Of a stretch of 64,000 nt of DNA, positions 9,579 to 18,811 are shown in pieces (position 1 is the first letter of the stretch; every line of letters starts with the position of its first letter). The DNA comes from Rhizobiaceae bacterium MnEN-MB40S. Lineage in GTDB: Bacteria; Pseudomonadota; Alphaproteobacteria; Rhizobiales; Rhizobiaceae. A program made the translations under genes and the position numbers. The stretch lies in the NCBI GenBank assembly GCA_024343425.1, contig BRLC01000002.1, forward strand, positions 310,001-374,000, written 5' to 3'. Under the pieces are notes generated by a model. That model did no database searches. It saw only the letters and a program-made list of their open reading frames with translations, and was not told the origin of the DNA.

Positions 9579-10967
9579 CTATGCGTCTGAGACGGCGTTC
9601 GCCTCCTCATCGTCAGACAAAGCGAGAGAAACCGTTTCCGGCGTCGTCGTCCTCGTCGGAGCGGAAGGAACGAATTCGACCTTATGTTTCGGCTCGACGG
9701 GCGCGCGGCGGCTGATGCGCCAAAGCGTGTAGATGACGATCAGGATATGCACGACGATGGTCGTCATGAACAAAGCCGAGGTTCCGATCGCAGACATGCC
9801 GAAACCGGCGAATAGCGGCCCCACGATGCACCCGACACCGAACACAAGCAGCAATCCGCCGGATGTCTGGATGTAGCTGTCTGGCTCGGCGTGGTCGTTC
9901 GCATGGGCGACGATCACCGGATACATGGCGTAGGCGGCTGCGCCGAAAATAAAGACCAGGATGAAGTTCATCGAGGCCAATTCCGGCTGCAGTATGATGA
10001 ACGCCAGGTCGCCGATAATCCCGACGATCGTAATGCCTATCAGCACCTTGCGGCGATCCATCCGGTCAGACAACTGCCCGACCGGGAGCTGCGCCAGCGC
10101 GCCGGCGAGTATCGGAATACTTGTGAACAGAGCGATCGCCGAGAGCTGAAGGCCGATCTGGTCGGCGTAGACGGCGGCAAGCGTTCCGAAAGCGCTGTTG
10201 GAAATGCCCACCATCAGTACGGCGTAGACGGCGATCGGCGAATTGCGCCAGAGAGCGCCAAGATCGAGCCGCACCTTGACGAGCGGCTTTGGCGTTGCAG
10301 TGGACGAAATCGCTGTCGGTATCAGCGCCAGCGAATAGAACATCGCGCCGATCACAAAGAAGGTGTATCCGCCGGTTTCGCCAAGCGTCAGAGTCAGCTG
10401 ACCTGTCGTGGTCGCCATCAGATTGACCATGGTGTAGACGCCGAACACGCGGCCTCTGGAACTCGCATCCACCCGCTCGGACAACCAGCTTTCGACGATC
10501 ATGGCGGCGCCGGCGAAGCAAAAGCCGGAAATGGCGCGCAGCGGTATCCACGCCCAGGGCGTGATGAACAGCAACGATGCGAGAATGGCGAGCGCTGCAA
10601 GCGAGGCCATGACGCTGAACGAGCGAATGTGACCGACCCGTCCGACGAGGCCCGGCGTCATGATGCAACCGAGCACGTAACCGATCGCCCAGCCGGTGCC
10701 GAGAAGACCGAGAGAAAAGGCGGAAAACCCTTCCTGCGACCCCCTGACCGGCAGGATCAGACCATTCATGCCGCCGGCGTAAAGCAAAAAGGCCGAGCCC
10801 AGCAACAGCGCGCTGATGGGAATTAAATGACGTACCATACCCGCTAGCGACCCCGCGCCATCCCTGCGTATGAATCTTCCAAGATAACCAAGCCGAAACC
10901 GGCTCGAACTCCGGCGCTCAACCACCCTCTCGCTCGAAACGATAGCGAGATCAGGCGTGGCTTTCAA
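9579..10967 (-). CDS. Major facilitator superfamily transporter, YcaD-like
   Basis: A 462-residue, 12-segment MFS protein. It resembles the transporter encoded at 14434-15696: both have an S-G-x-C-F-A-G segment followed by ESW or DSW, LSDRxDRR between helices 8 and 9, and AHANDHAE near the C-terminus. This places both in the YcaD-like drug/solute exporter group, whose substrates are largely unknown. The first membrane helix starts soon after an internal Met at 10838, so the 43-residue arginine-rich N-terminal extension implied by a start at 10967 may be untranslated; neither start has a strong ribosome site. It is divergent from the secreted-protein gene (218 bp between 10967 and 11186). Confidence 0.87.
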   Translation of the reverse strand: MKATPDLAIVSSERVVERRSSSRFRLGYLGRFIRRDGAGSLAGMVRHLIPISALLLGSAFLLYAGGMNGLILPVRGSQEGFSAFSLGLLGTGWAIGYVLGCIMTPGLVGRVGHIRSFSVMASLAALAILASLLFITPWAWIPLRAISGFCFAGAAMIVESWLSERVDASSRGRVFGVYTMVNLMATTTGQLTLTLGETGGYTFFVIGAMFYSLALIPTAISSTATPKPLVKVRLDLGALWRNSPIAVYAVLMVGISNSAFGTLAAVYADQIGLQLSAIALFTSIPILAGALAQLPVGQLSDRMDRRKVLIGITIVGIIGDLAFIILQPELASMNFILVFIFGAAAYAMYPVIVAHANDHAEPDSYIQTSGGLLLVFGVGCIVGPLFAGFGMSAIGTSALFMTTIVVHILIVIYTLWRISRRAPVEPKHKVEFVPSAPTRTTTPETVSLALSDDEEANAVSDA

Positions 10968-11185
10968 TTCTCGATGATTGTGGAAATTCCATGGTCAGAT
11001 CGCGCGAAAGCGACGCCGGTTTGACTGGACCTATTCCGGTAATATCTTCGAAACCCTGTAGAAACTCTTACGTGAAGTCCGGTTGCAATCGTATCCCTGC
11101 GTAAATACTGACATAAAACCGGCTTATTCGGGTGAGACCAAAACGACTGGCGGTTGTAAAACGCCCAAAGATGGAAGGATTTTCT

Positions 11186-12397
11186 ATGCTTGCTCAACAT
11201 CTTCGTACAGGACTTCTTGCGGGACTGGTCGTCTTCGCGCCAATCACAGTCGCTGGCGCCGTCGAAGCAGACCAGTTCGCCGAGAAGCTGTTCGGATATT
11301 ATGATCAGAACGGCTACGAGATCACTTACTCCGGCGCGGAAAGCACGGGCGACAGCGTCACGATCAGCGACATCGCGTTCAAGCTGCCCGAGACGGACGA
11401 GACCATCGACCTCGGAGACCTGACATTCAGGGGTGTCTCCGAAGACGGCAAGGGCGGATATAACGTGTCGGAAGTCGAGCCGTTCGACTTTTCCTTCAGC
11501 ATCAAGGAAGCTGGCGAAAATCCGATAGATATCGAAGTATCGATCGCCGACATGAAAACCACCGGCCTGCATGTTCCGGCAAACCCCGGAATGACGTCGG
11601 CCGAAAACCTGATGACATACGACAAGTCGTCGACAGGCGCGATCGATGTCAAAGCAGCTGGCGCCACGGTGTTTTCTGCGGCGAGCTCCAGCGCCTCCTC
11701 ACCCGCGCCCGGATCGGACAACACTCTCAATTTCAAGTTCAATCTCGACGGCATGGTGATCGACCTCAGCGGCCTTCCGGATCAGAATGCGCGACAGACG
11801 CTGGACGCGCTTGGATATGCCAAATTGACAGGCGGTCTCTCCGCGAACGGCTCCTGGAACCTTGACGACGGAACGCTGAACATCGACCAGTATGTCACGG
11901 ATGTCGATGGGGCCGGCAAGCTGGATATAAAAGCCTCTGTTTCGGGCGTGACGCTGGAATTCATGCAGGGCCTGCAGGAAATTCAGGCGCAGATGGCCGA
12001 AATGGGAGACGATGCGAAGGCGCAGCAGGCCATGGGCCTGGCAATGATAGGCATGATGCAGCAGCTCACATTCAACGACCTGACGCTGCGCTTTGATGAC
12101 CAGTCACTAACCGGCAAGATCCTCGAAATAGCCGCCGCTCAGCAGGGCATGAGCGCCGACCAACTTGTCCAGAGCATCAGCGGCATGCTGCCGATCATGC
12201 TGGCGCAGCTCAAAAATCCTGAATTTCAACAGAATGTCAGCACGGCGGTCAGCGCCTATCTCGGCGATCCGCAGAACATCGAAGTCAGCGCCACGCCGCC
12301 AAGCCCACTGCCTTTCGCGTCCATCATGGGCGCCGGCATGGGTTCTCCGGAGTCTCTGCCGACGCTCCTGAATGTGCAGGTAAAGGCGAACCAGTAA
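11186..12397 (+). CDS. Secreted protein of unknown family
   Basis: A 403-residue protein with a clear Sec signal peptide (hydrophobic core TGLLAGLVVFAPITVAGA, likely cleaved before VEADQF). ATG 11186 is chosen because AAGGA sits seven bases upstream and the signal peptide starts there. The mature part is rich in short beta-type repeats (for example LTFNDLTLRFDD and KLDIKASVSGVTLEF), has a Ser/Ala/Pro linker near residues 165-182 and a Met/Gln-rich helical stretch (EIQAQMAEMGDD). The alternation of amphipathic strands recalls YdgA/DUF945 or AsmA-like periplasmic proteins, but I cannot assign it to a family. It is transcribed alone, divergent from the MFS gene and convergent with aspS. Confidence 0.7.
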   Translation: MLAQHLRTGLLAGLVVFAPITVAGAVEADQFAEKLFGYYDQNGYEITYSGAESTGDSVTISDIAFKLPETDETIDLGDLTFRGVSEDGKGGYNVSEVEPFDFSFSIKEAGENPIDIEVSIADMKTTGLHVPANPGMTSAENLMTYDKSSTGAIDVKAAGATVFSAASSSASSPAPGSDNTLNFKFNLDGMVIDLSGLPDQNARQTLDALGYAKLTGGLSANGSWNLDDGTLNIDQYVTDVDGAGKLDIKASVSGVTLEFMQGLQEIQAQMAEMGDDAKAQQAMGLAMIGMMQQLTFNDLTLRFDDQSLTGKILEIAAAQQGMSADQLVQSISGMLPIMLAQLKNPEFQQNVSTAVSAYLGDPQNIEVSATPPSPLPFASIMGAGMGSPESLPTLLNVQVKANQ

Positions 12398-12414
12398 GAT
12401 AAAGATACAGGTCC

Positions 12415-12435
12415 GGGCCCGCTGTCAGCGGGCCC
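12415..12435. terminator. GC-rich hairpin between convergent genes
   Basis: A perfect 9-bp inverted repeat, GGGCCCGCT-GTC-AGCGGGCCC, lies between the secreted-protein stop (12397) and the aspS stop (12450). There is no T-tract on either side, so it is not a textbook intrinsic terminator. Its position suggests it limits read-through in both directions or stabilises mRNA 3' ends. Confidence 0.5.
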
Positions 12436-12449
12436 ACACTGCTCCCGGA

Positions 12450-14240
12450 TCAGTTTGTCTTGGCAGCAGGAGCTATGCGCAGGCTCAGTTCCTTGAGTTG
12501 CGTCTGATCGGCGATGCTCGGCGCGCCCATCAACAGATCTTCGGCCTGCTGGTTCATCGGGAACATGGTCACTTCGCGCAAGTTCTTCGCGCCGACCAGC
12601 AACATGACGATGCGGTCGATTCCGGCCGCCATGCCGCCATGCGGCGGCGCGCCATAGTGGAAAGCCCGGTAAAGGCCACCGAACCGCTCCTCCACCACCT
12701 TCGCGTCAAGCCCGACCTTGCCGAACGCCTCGACCATGACTTCGGGTATGTGATTGCGTATGCCGCCGGACGCGATCTCGTAGCCATTGCAGACCATGTC
12801 GTACTGCCAGGCCTTGATCGCAAGCGGATCATCTCCTGACAACGCCTCCTTGCCGCCCTGCGGCATCGTGAAGGGGTTGTGCGAGAAATCCAGCCGGTTT
12901 TCAGTCTCGTCCCATTCGTAATAGGGAAAGTCGACGATCCAGCACAGAGCGAACCGGTCGGCGTCGATCAGACCCAGTTCCTCGCCAACGCGCGTGCGGG
13001 CGTCGCCGGCGAAGGCGGCGAATTTTGCCGAAACGCCGGCCACGAAGAAGCAAGCGTCGCCGGATTCCAGGCCGAGCTGGTTGCGGATCGCCTCCGTGCG
13101 CTCCGGACCGATATTCTTCGCAAGCGGCCCCGCTCCAGCGACCGCGTCGTTCTCCTCACGCCAGAAAATATAGCCGAGGCCTGGCTGACCTTCGCTTTGC
13201 GCCCAGGAATTCATCCGGTCGCAGAAGGCCCGGCTTCCGCCGGTCTTTGCCGGAATGGCCCAGACCTCAACCTTCGGATCACGCTCGATCATGCCAGCGA
13301 AAACCTTGAAGCCGGAACCGGCGAAATGTTCGGTCACCGCTTCCATGACGATCGGGTTGCGCAGATCCGGCTTGTCGGATCCGTATTTGCGGATCGCCTC
13401 GTCATAAGGAATGCGCGGAAATTCCGCCGTCACCGCCTTGCCGTCTGAGAATTCCTCGAAGACCTTCCGCACGACCGGCTCCATCGTCTGGAAGACATCT
13501 TCCTGTTCCACGAAGCTCATTTCCATGTCGAGCTGGTAGAATTCGCCCGGCAGCCGATCGGCGCGCGGATCCTCGTCGCGGAAACACGGCGCGATCTGGA
13601 AGTAGCGGTCAAAGCCCGACGCCATGATGAGTTGCTTGTATTGTTGCGGCGCCTGAGGCAGCGCGTAGAAATTGCCCGGGTGGATGCGGCTCGGCACCAG
13701 AAAGTCGCGTGCGCCTTCCGGCGATGACGCGGTCAGGATCGGCGTCGAATATTCCGCGAAGCCCGCCTCGCCCATCAGCCGTCGCATGGCGGCGATAATC
13801 TGCGTGCGGCGGACGATGTTGGCGTGCAGCGTCTCGCGGCGCAGATCGAGAAAACGATATTTCAGACGCACGTCTTCCGGATAGTCCGGCTCTCCGAAGA
13901 CTGGCAGCGGCAGTTCACCGGCCGCAGACAGCACTTCGATATCGCGCGCGTAGACCTCGACCTCGCCGGTGGGCAGTTTCGGGTTGATCGTTTCGTCCGA
14001 TCGCGCCCTGACATCGCCGTCAACGCGGATCACCCATTCGCCACGCAGCGTTTCGGCGAGATTGTAGCTATCGGAATCCGGATCGACGACAATCTGCGTG
14101 ATGCCATAGTGGTCGCGCAAGTCGATGAACAGCAGGCCGCCATGATCGCGAACGCGATTGACCCAGCCCGACAGGCGGACGGATGAATCAACGTCTGATT
14201 TGCGCAGAGCGGCGCAAGTATGGGAGCGATAGCGGTGCAT
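12450..14240 (-). CDS. aspS: Aspartyl-tRNA synthetase
   Basis: A 596-residue class IIb synthetase that charges tRNA-Asp. The order is an N-terminal OB-fold anticodon-binding domain (about residues 1-105, with [19 protein letters not shown]), the catalytic core with motif 2 ([10 protein letters not shown]), the bacterial GAD insertion in the middle, and motif 3 near the end ([14 protein letters not shown]). The frame stays open upstream for another 106 residues, but ATG 14240 is the start: [13 protein letters not shown] is the usual N-terminus of the family and AGGA lies eight bases upstream. It is divergent from the second MFS gene. Whether it also charges tRNA-Asn cannot be judged here, since gatCAB and asnS are not in the window. 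Confidence 0.96.
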   Translation of the reverse strand: MHRYRSHTCAALRKSDVDSSVRLSGWVNRVRDHGGLLFIDLRDHYGITQIVVDPDSDSYNLAETLRGEWVIRVDGDVRARSDETINPKLPTGEVEVYARDIEVLSAAGELPLPVFGEPDYPEDVRLKYRFLDLRRETLHANIVRRTQIIAAMRRLMGEAGFAEYSTPILTASSPEGARDFLVPSRIHPGNFYALPQAPQQYKQLIMASGFDRYFQIAPCFRDEDPRADRLPGEFYQLDMEMSFVEQEDVFQTMEPVVRKVFEEFSDGKAVTAEFPRIPYDEAIRKYGSDKPDLRNPIVMEAVTEHFAGSGFKVFAGMIERDPKVEVWAIPAKTGGSRAFCDRMNSWAQSEGQPGLGYIFWREENDAVAGAGPLAKNIGPERTEAIRNQLGLESGDACFFVAGVSAKFAAFAGDARTRVGEELGLIDADRFALCWIVDFPYYEWDETENRLDFSHNPFTMPQGGKEALSGDDPLAIKAWQYDMVCNGYEIASGGIRNHIPEVMVEAFGKVGLDAKVVEERFGGLYRAFHYGAPPHGGMAAGIDRIVMLLVGAKNLREVTMFPMNQQAEDLLMGAPSIADQTQLKELSLRIAPAAKTN

Positions 14241-14433
14241 CGGTTTGTCCTGCTTTTTCTTTCCGTGAGACTGCGGTGACGCGAAGGATCGCCTTCTGTC
14301 AAAACCGGGCGGACAAGCGCACGACACACGCGATTTGTCAAGCAGCGAAGCCAGCTTTAATCGAATGCTGTCGCTTCCGGCGCATCGTGATATCGTCCGT
14401 TCCAGTCTCCGTAGCCTGCCGAGTCGCCCGTCC

Positions 14434-15696
14434 ATGTCCTCTCTCCGTCCCCTTGTGCCGCTGTTTTTGGCAGCGGCGATCCTGCTAGCCGGAAACGGCA
14501 TGCAAAGCACGCTCATCGCGCTTCGCGGGGCTGATGAGGGTTTCACGACATCGGCCATCGGTTTGATTGGCGCCAGCTATTCCATCGGGTTTATGGCCGG
14601 AAGCTTCCTGATCTCACCGATCCTGCGGGCCGTTGGCCACATCCGCGCCTTTTCGGCGCTGGCCGCGATGGGCGCCAGCGGATGCCTGCTCCTGGTGATT
14701 CTGGTCGATCCGCTCGCCTGGGCCATCATCCGCTTTCTGTCTGGCCTGTGCTTCGCAGGGCTTTTCGCCACGGTGGACAGTTGGTTGAACTCCGGCATCA
14801 CAAACGAAACACGCGCGCGGGTGCTCTCGATCTACAGGCTTATCGACATGGTCTGCGTAACCGGATCGCAGTTCCTCATCCCGTTTTTCGACATTTCGAA
14901 CTTCGTGGTCTTCTCGACGCTTGCCATCATGATCAGCCTCTCACTGGTTCCGATCTCACTTGCCGACAGGTCGAATCCCAAGCCGCCAGGCAGATTTTCA
15001 TTCAACCCGGCGGCTGTCTGGCGTCTGTCGCCTATCGCATGCATTGGCTGCGTCGCCATTGGTCTGACGTCTGCGACGTTCCGCATGATCGGTCCCATCT
15101 ACGCACAGTCGATCGGGCTCCCGGTGTCATCCATTGCTACTTTCATGGGCGCTGGAATTCTTGGCGGAACAATCCTGCAATATCCACTTGGAGTGTTGTC
15201 GGATCGGCACGATCGGCGCGTCATCCTCATTGTCGCGTCTGCAGGCGCCGCCCTTTCAGGCCTCTTCATCAATACGTTCGCAGGCTCTGACCCCCTGTTG
15301 AACTATATCGGCGTCTTCTTCTTCGGCGCCTTCTCCCTTCCGCTTTATTCCCTGTCGGCCGCTCACGCCAATGATCACGCCGAACAAGGCCAGTATGTTC
15401 AAGTCGCTGCGGGATTGCTCTTCTACTGGTCGATCGGCGCCACCATCGGCCCTTACATCGCATCGCTGCTGATGCAGAATTCCGCTCCCGGCGTCATGTT
15501 CACCTACACCAGCATCGTGCATGCGAGCCTGATCGTCATCACCCTTTGGAGAATGCATGTCCGCGCCGCAGTTCCAGCAAGCCGCAGGGGCCGCTTCAAC
15601 GCTCTGCTGCGCACTTCCCTCTCGTTTTCCAGAATGGCCAGCCGTGTTGCGTCCAAGGACTATGACAGGGAGCAGTTTCGTACCGGGAAAAAATGA
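14434..15696 (+). CDS. Major facilitator superfamily transporter, YcaD-like (second copy)
   Basis: A 420-residue, 12-segment transporter related to the one at 9579-10967, with matching motifs [31 protein letters not shown] and [11 protein letters not shown]. The frame continues upstream to 14335, but ATG 14434 directly precedes the first membrane helix ([20 protein letters not shown]) and is preferred; ATG 14365 is an alternative, and no strong ribosome site separates them. The gene is followed after 14 bp by rnd on the same strand, so co-transcription is likely. Export of small hydrophobic compounds is the usual guess for the family, and the substrate is unknown. Confidence 0.85.
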   Translation: MSSLRPLVPLFLAAAILLAGNGMQSTLIALRGADEGFTTSAIGLIGASYSIGFMAGSFLISPILRAVGHIRAFSALAAMGASGCLLLVILVDPLAWAIIRFLSGLCFAGLFATVDSWLNSGITNETRARVLSIYRLIDMVCVTGSQFLIPFFDISNFVVFSTLAIMISLSLVPISLADRSNPKPPGRFSFNPAAVWRLSPIACIGCVAIGLTSATFRMIGPIYAQSIGLPVSSIATFMGAGILGGTILQYPLGVLSDRHDRRVILIVASAGAALSGLFINTFAGSDPLLNYIGVFFFGAFSLPLYSLSAAHANDHAEQGQYVQVAAGLLFYWSIGATIGPYIASLLMQNSAPGVMFTYTSIVHASLIVITLWRMHVRAAVPASRRGRFNALLRTSLSFSRMASRVASKDYDREQFRTGKK

Positions 15697-15710
15697 TCTA
15701 AACAATTTCC

Positions 15711-16862
15711 ATGAAAATTATTACGACAACTTCCGAACTTGCAGCAACCTGCGAGCGACTTTCACAATCCGACCACATAACAATCGACACGGAATTCATC
15801 CGTGAGACGACATTCTGGCCTGAACTCTGTCTGATACAGATGGCCTCGCCAGTCGAAGCCATGATTGTCGACCCTCTTTCAGACGATCTCGATCTCGCCC
15901 CGTTCTTCTCACTGATGACCGACAGTTCGGTGATGAAGGTCTTCCACGCGGCGCGCCAGGATCTGGAGATCATCTATCATCTCGGCAGTCTTATACCGCA
16001 TCCTATTTTCGACACTCAGGTCGCCGCCATGGTTTGCGGCTTCGGCGATTCGATCTCCTACGATCAGCTTGTGCAGAGAACGACGGGCGCCCACATCGAC
16101 AAGTCATCGCGTTTCACCGATTGGCGCAGGCGCCCATTGAGTGAAAAACAGCTCGACTACGCGCTGGCCGACGTCACGCATCTGCGCGATGTCTACACCA
16201 TGCTGAGGCAACGCCTTGAAGAAGACGGGCGCGCTCACTGGGTGAAGGAGGAGATGGATATTCTCGAATCCCCTTCGACCTACGACCTGCATCCGGAAGA
16301 CGCCTGGAAACGGTTGCGCATGCGGCTGCGCAAACCGCATGAACTGTCTGTGATGAAACATATCGCCGCGTGGCGCGAACGCGAGGCGCGTGAACGCAAC
16401 GTGCCGCGATCCCGCGTTCTGAAGGACGACTCGATCTACGAGATCGCCCAGCAGCAGCCGAAGGATCCGGAAGCGCTTGGACGGCTGCGGACAATCTCCA
16501 AAGGCTGGGAGCGCTCCCAATCCGGTCGGGCGGTGGTCGACGCCGTGAACGAAGCGCTCGCCCTTCCAAAGCACGAGATGCCGCGTCTTCAACGGCCTGC
16601 TCAATCGCCAGAAGGCGCCGCCGCCGCGACGGAACTTCTCAAGGTTCTGCTCAAGATGACGACAGAAAAATACGGCGTGGCGCCAAAGGTGATCGCCAAC
16701 TCCGAAGACCTTGAGCGGATCGCCGCCGATGGCGAAGACGCCGAGGTAGAGGCGTTGAAAGGCTGGCGACGCGAGCTCTTTGGCGAAGAGGCCCTGAAAC
16801 TGTTGCGCGGAAAGACCGCCTTGCGGTTCGTTGACCGCAAGGTCGAGGCTGTCGAACTCTAG
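15711..16862 (+). CDS. rnd: Ribonuclease D
   Basis: A 383-residue 3'-5' exoribonuclease that trims tRNA precursors and other structured RNAs in the cytoplasm. The DEDDy exonuclease site is complete: D26 and E28 in TIDTEF, D84 in HAARQDLEI, and Y150/D154 in YALADVTHLRD. An HRDC domain follows (about residues 208-290, beginning RKPHELSVMKHIAAWRERE), and a C-terminal tail of about 90 residues completes the bacterial RNase D layout. It lies 14 bp after the MFS gene. The rnd-aspS neighbourhood is usual in rhizobia. Confidence 0.95.
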   Translation: MKIITTTSELAATCERLSQSDHITIDTEFIRETTFWPELCLIQMASPVEAMIVDPLSDDLDLAPFFSLMTDSSVMKVFHAARQDLEIIYHLGSLIPHPIFDTQVAAMVCGFGDSISYDQLVQRTTGAHIDKSSRFTDWRRRPLSEKQLDYALADVTHLRDVYTMLRQRLEEDGRAHWVKEEMDILESPSTYDLHPEDAWKRLRMRLRKPHELSVMKHIAAWREREARERNVPRSRVLKDDSIYEIAQQQPKDPEALGRLRTISKGWERSQSGRAVVDAVNEALALPKHEMPRLQRPAQSPEGAAAATELLKVLLKMTTEKYGVAPKVIANSEDLERIAADGEDAEVEALKGWRRELFGEEALKLLRGKTALRFVDRKVEAVEL

Positions 16863-16880
16863 TTCAGACCATCATCAAGC

Positions 16881-18399
16881 CTAAACTTCCCCGGAAGACG
16901 GAAGCCCGGTTTTTCCGGAAATATCGTGCGTGCAGACGCTTTTTCCTTTCCACGCTAGGATATGGAGCGCGGCGAATGAAACGGTATTGTAGCCCAGCAG
17001 CACAAGCGGCGTAGAGAGAAAATGCAGCAGATTTCGCGCCAGGCCGACCTTTCCGTCCGTTGTCTCGATATTCCGAACGAATATAGCGTCCATGAGGAAG
17101 CACCAGCGATGAATAACCATGGAATAATGCTGACAGCATACCAAATGACATGGTCAGCCCCTGCCTGCCACTGGGTGTACTGCCAGATGGGCGACGCCAC
17201 CAGGGTCGATGCGAACATGATGGTCTGAAACAGGCCGTAAAGCACCACAATCGTGGCGCCTAATCTCAAAGTGCTCAGATAGCCAAGATTGCGTCTTTCA
17301 CTGATCACATAGTGGAATGTCTCGAATGCCCCGATGCTCCAGCGCCTGGCCTGACGCGCCCACTCCCACAGTTCCTCGGAGAAACTGTTTCCGCTGGTGG
17401 GGCCACAGATCACCGGCAGATAGATCGGCTTCAACCAGACCTTGCCCCGCCTTGTGACCAACGACTTCACGAAAAATGCATGTCGTCCATCTGATAGGTC
17501 GGGTCGAAAAGATTGTTGTCGCAACACAATTTCAGCGAATAGGAGCTCACGCTCATCGAATGCGACTGCAGCGGGATGTTGAACCCGATCATCCATATGG
17601 TGCGCAGCAAGCCTGTGACGCGGGTGAAGAACAACGAACGGTCGAGACCGAAGTTGTAGAAAAGCCCGCCCTGCCAGACCGTTGAGTATACCTGGTCATC
17701 ACCGGCGCGCAGGAACTTGTCGCCCAGCACCTCGAAATAACGACGGTGAAGGATCGTGTCCGAATCCATCGATGTCAGTGTCGTCGTAGCCATGTCGAGC
17801 GGGATATTCTCCGACTTAGTCCACTCCAGAGCGCTCTTGACCGCCCAACGAGCATTGCTGCATTTGCCGCGGATCTCGCCGGGAATACCGGCCGGATGGA
17901 TCGTGATGTGGAATGCAAGAAAGCTTTCCCAGTATTTCGCCTCGAGCATCCTTCGCGTCTCATCAAGATCGGGACTGCTTTCCTCGAAACTCATCACCAC
18001 AAACAGCCGGTCCGCAACCGATTGGGCCACAAGTGCGTCAAGCGTCGCCATCAGGACGCTGGCAGGCTCGTTGTAGCAAGGCAGCAGAACCACGTGGGTC
18101 AGACTGTCGAACTTCGGATGGATGTCGTCGAGCTCACCGCGGCTTTCACGTATCATGCGACGCATGAATACCGCGCTCAGAACGATCATCAGCACCATAA
18201 TGATGTCCTGGGCAATCCACAGCGTTAGGGCGAATCCGTCGCCGAAATCGAACCCTATCCTCCACGAGTAGTAGGAGAAGAACAGGACGATCCAAAGGAT
18301 CGGAATGATTGGCAGGTAATAGCGCAAAATCTGCTTCGATCTGGCCTCGCTTGCCAGCCGAGACAGAAACGAGTGCGGTGTCATGTCTTCGATATGCAT
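16881..18399 (-). pseudogene. Family 2 glycosyltransferase, interrupted by two -1 frameshifts
   Basis: Three overlapping frames join into one membrane glycosyltransferase of about 506 residues. The first piece (18399 to about 17477) has two N-terminal membrane helices, LLPCYNEP, the D-x-D-type site TSMDSDTILHRRYFE and MDDMHF. The second (to about 17095) carries PIYLPVICGPTSGN, the acceptor motif RQARRWSIGAF and further helices. The third ends at 16881 with LARNLLHFLSTPLVLLGYN. The first break is in a run of five T on the coding strand (17472-17476), where a sixth T would restore HFFVKSLVTRRGKVW. The second is near 17094-17100 and again needs one extra base. This is either a decayed gene, a slippage-controlled gene or two sequencing errors. 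Family members synthesise surface polysaccharides. Confidence 0.8.
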
Positions 18400-18811
18400 G
18401 GGCGGAAATTTCTTATGAGATTAGACTTTCAAAATTGACGCAAGCCTTCTCCGCTTTCGCGGAAACTTCCGTCGCGAAACAACAAAATCACCAGAATCGG
18501 GTACCGCTTCCCGCCATTGCCGGAAGCGAGCTTCCAGCCAGAGCAATATTTTTTATAATATTCTCGTTGCAGACTATTGCACTGACCGGATTTGACACCA
18601 TTCCTGACGCATTGTCACCCCGTGCGGCTATCAATGGTTCGTGGACACTTTCTACATGCCGGTGCGGGTAAATTGGTTGCGGTCTGCGCCGGAAGGATTG
18701 ACATAAACACTCTGCCGGTCCTGACTATAAAAATTTAGGCGGCTAACGGGGGGCGCTACACTGATTTCGACTTTAGCCAAACGCCTGAATATCGGCTTCC
18801 TGACGGGTGTC
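18400..18811. other. Intergenic region with short inverted repeats
   Basis: No gene is seen in these 412 bases between the divergent glycosyltransferase pseudogene and the SulP gene. They contain an inverted repeat with arms TTTCGCG (18455-18461) and CGCGAAA (18473-18479), and a cluster in which CGCTTCC (18505-18511), GGAAGCG (18522-18528) and GCTTCC (18530-18535) can pair alternatively. TTGACA at 18698-18703 and CTATAA at 18725-18730 look like promoter boxes for SulP, but the 21-base spacing is too long for a confident call. Confidence 0.5.

Noticed and set aside
14241-14558. N-terminal extension of 106 residues on AspRS
   Set aside because: The added residues do not resemble AspRS, and ATG 14240 with its ribosome site gives the standard N-terminus.
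16881-16917. Terminator for rnd at the GGAAG/CTTCC repeats after its stop
   Set aside because: The arms are only five bases, no T-tract follows on the plus strand, and the sequence is also the 3' coding part of the glycosyltransferase remnant.
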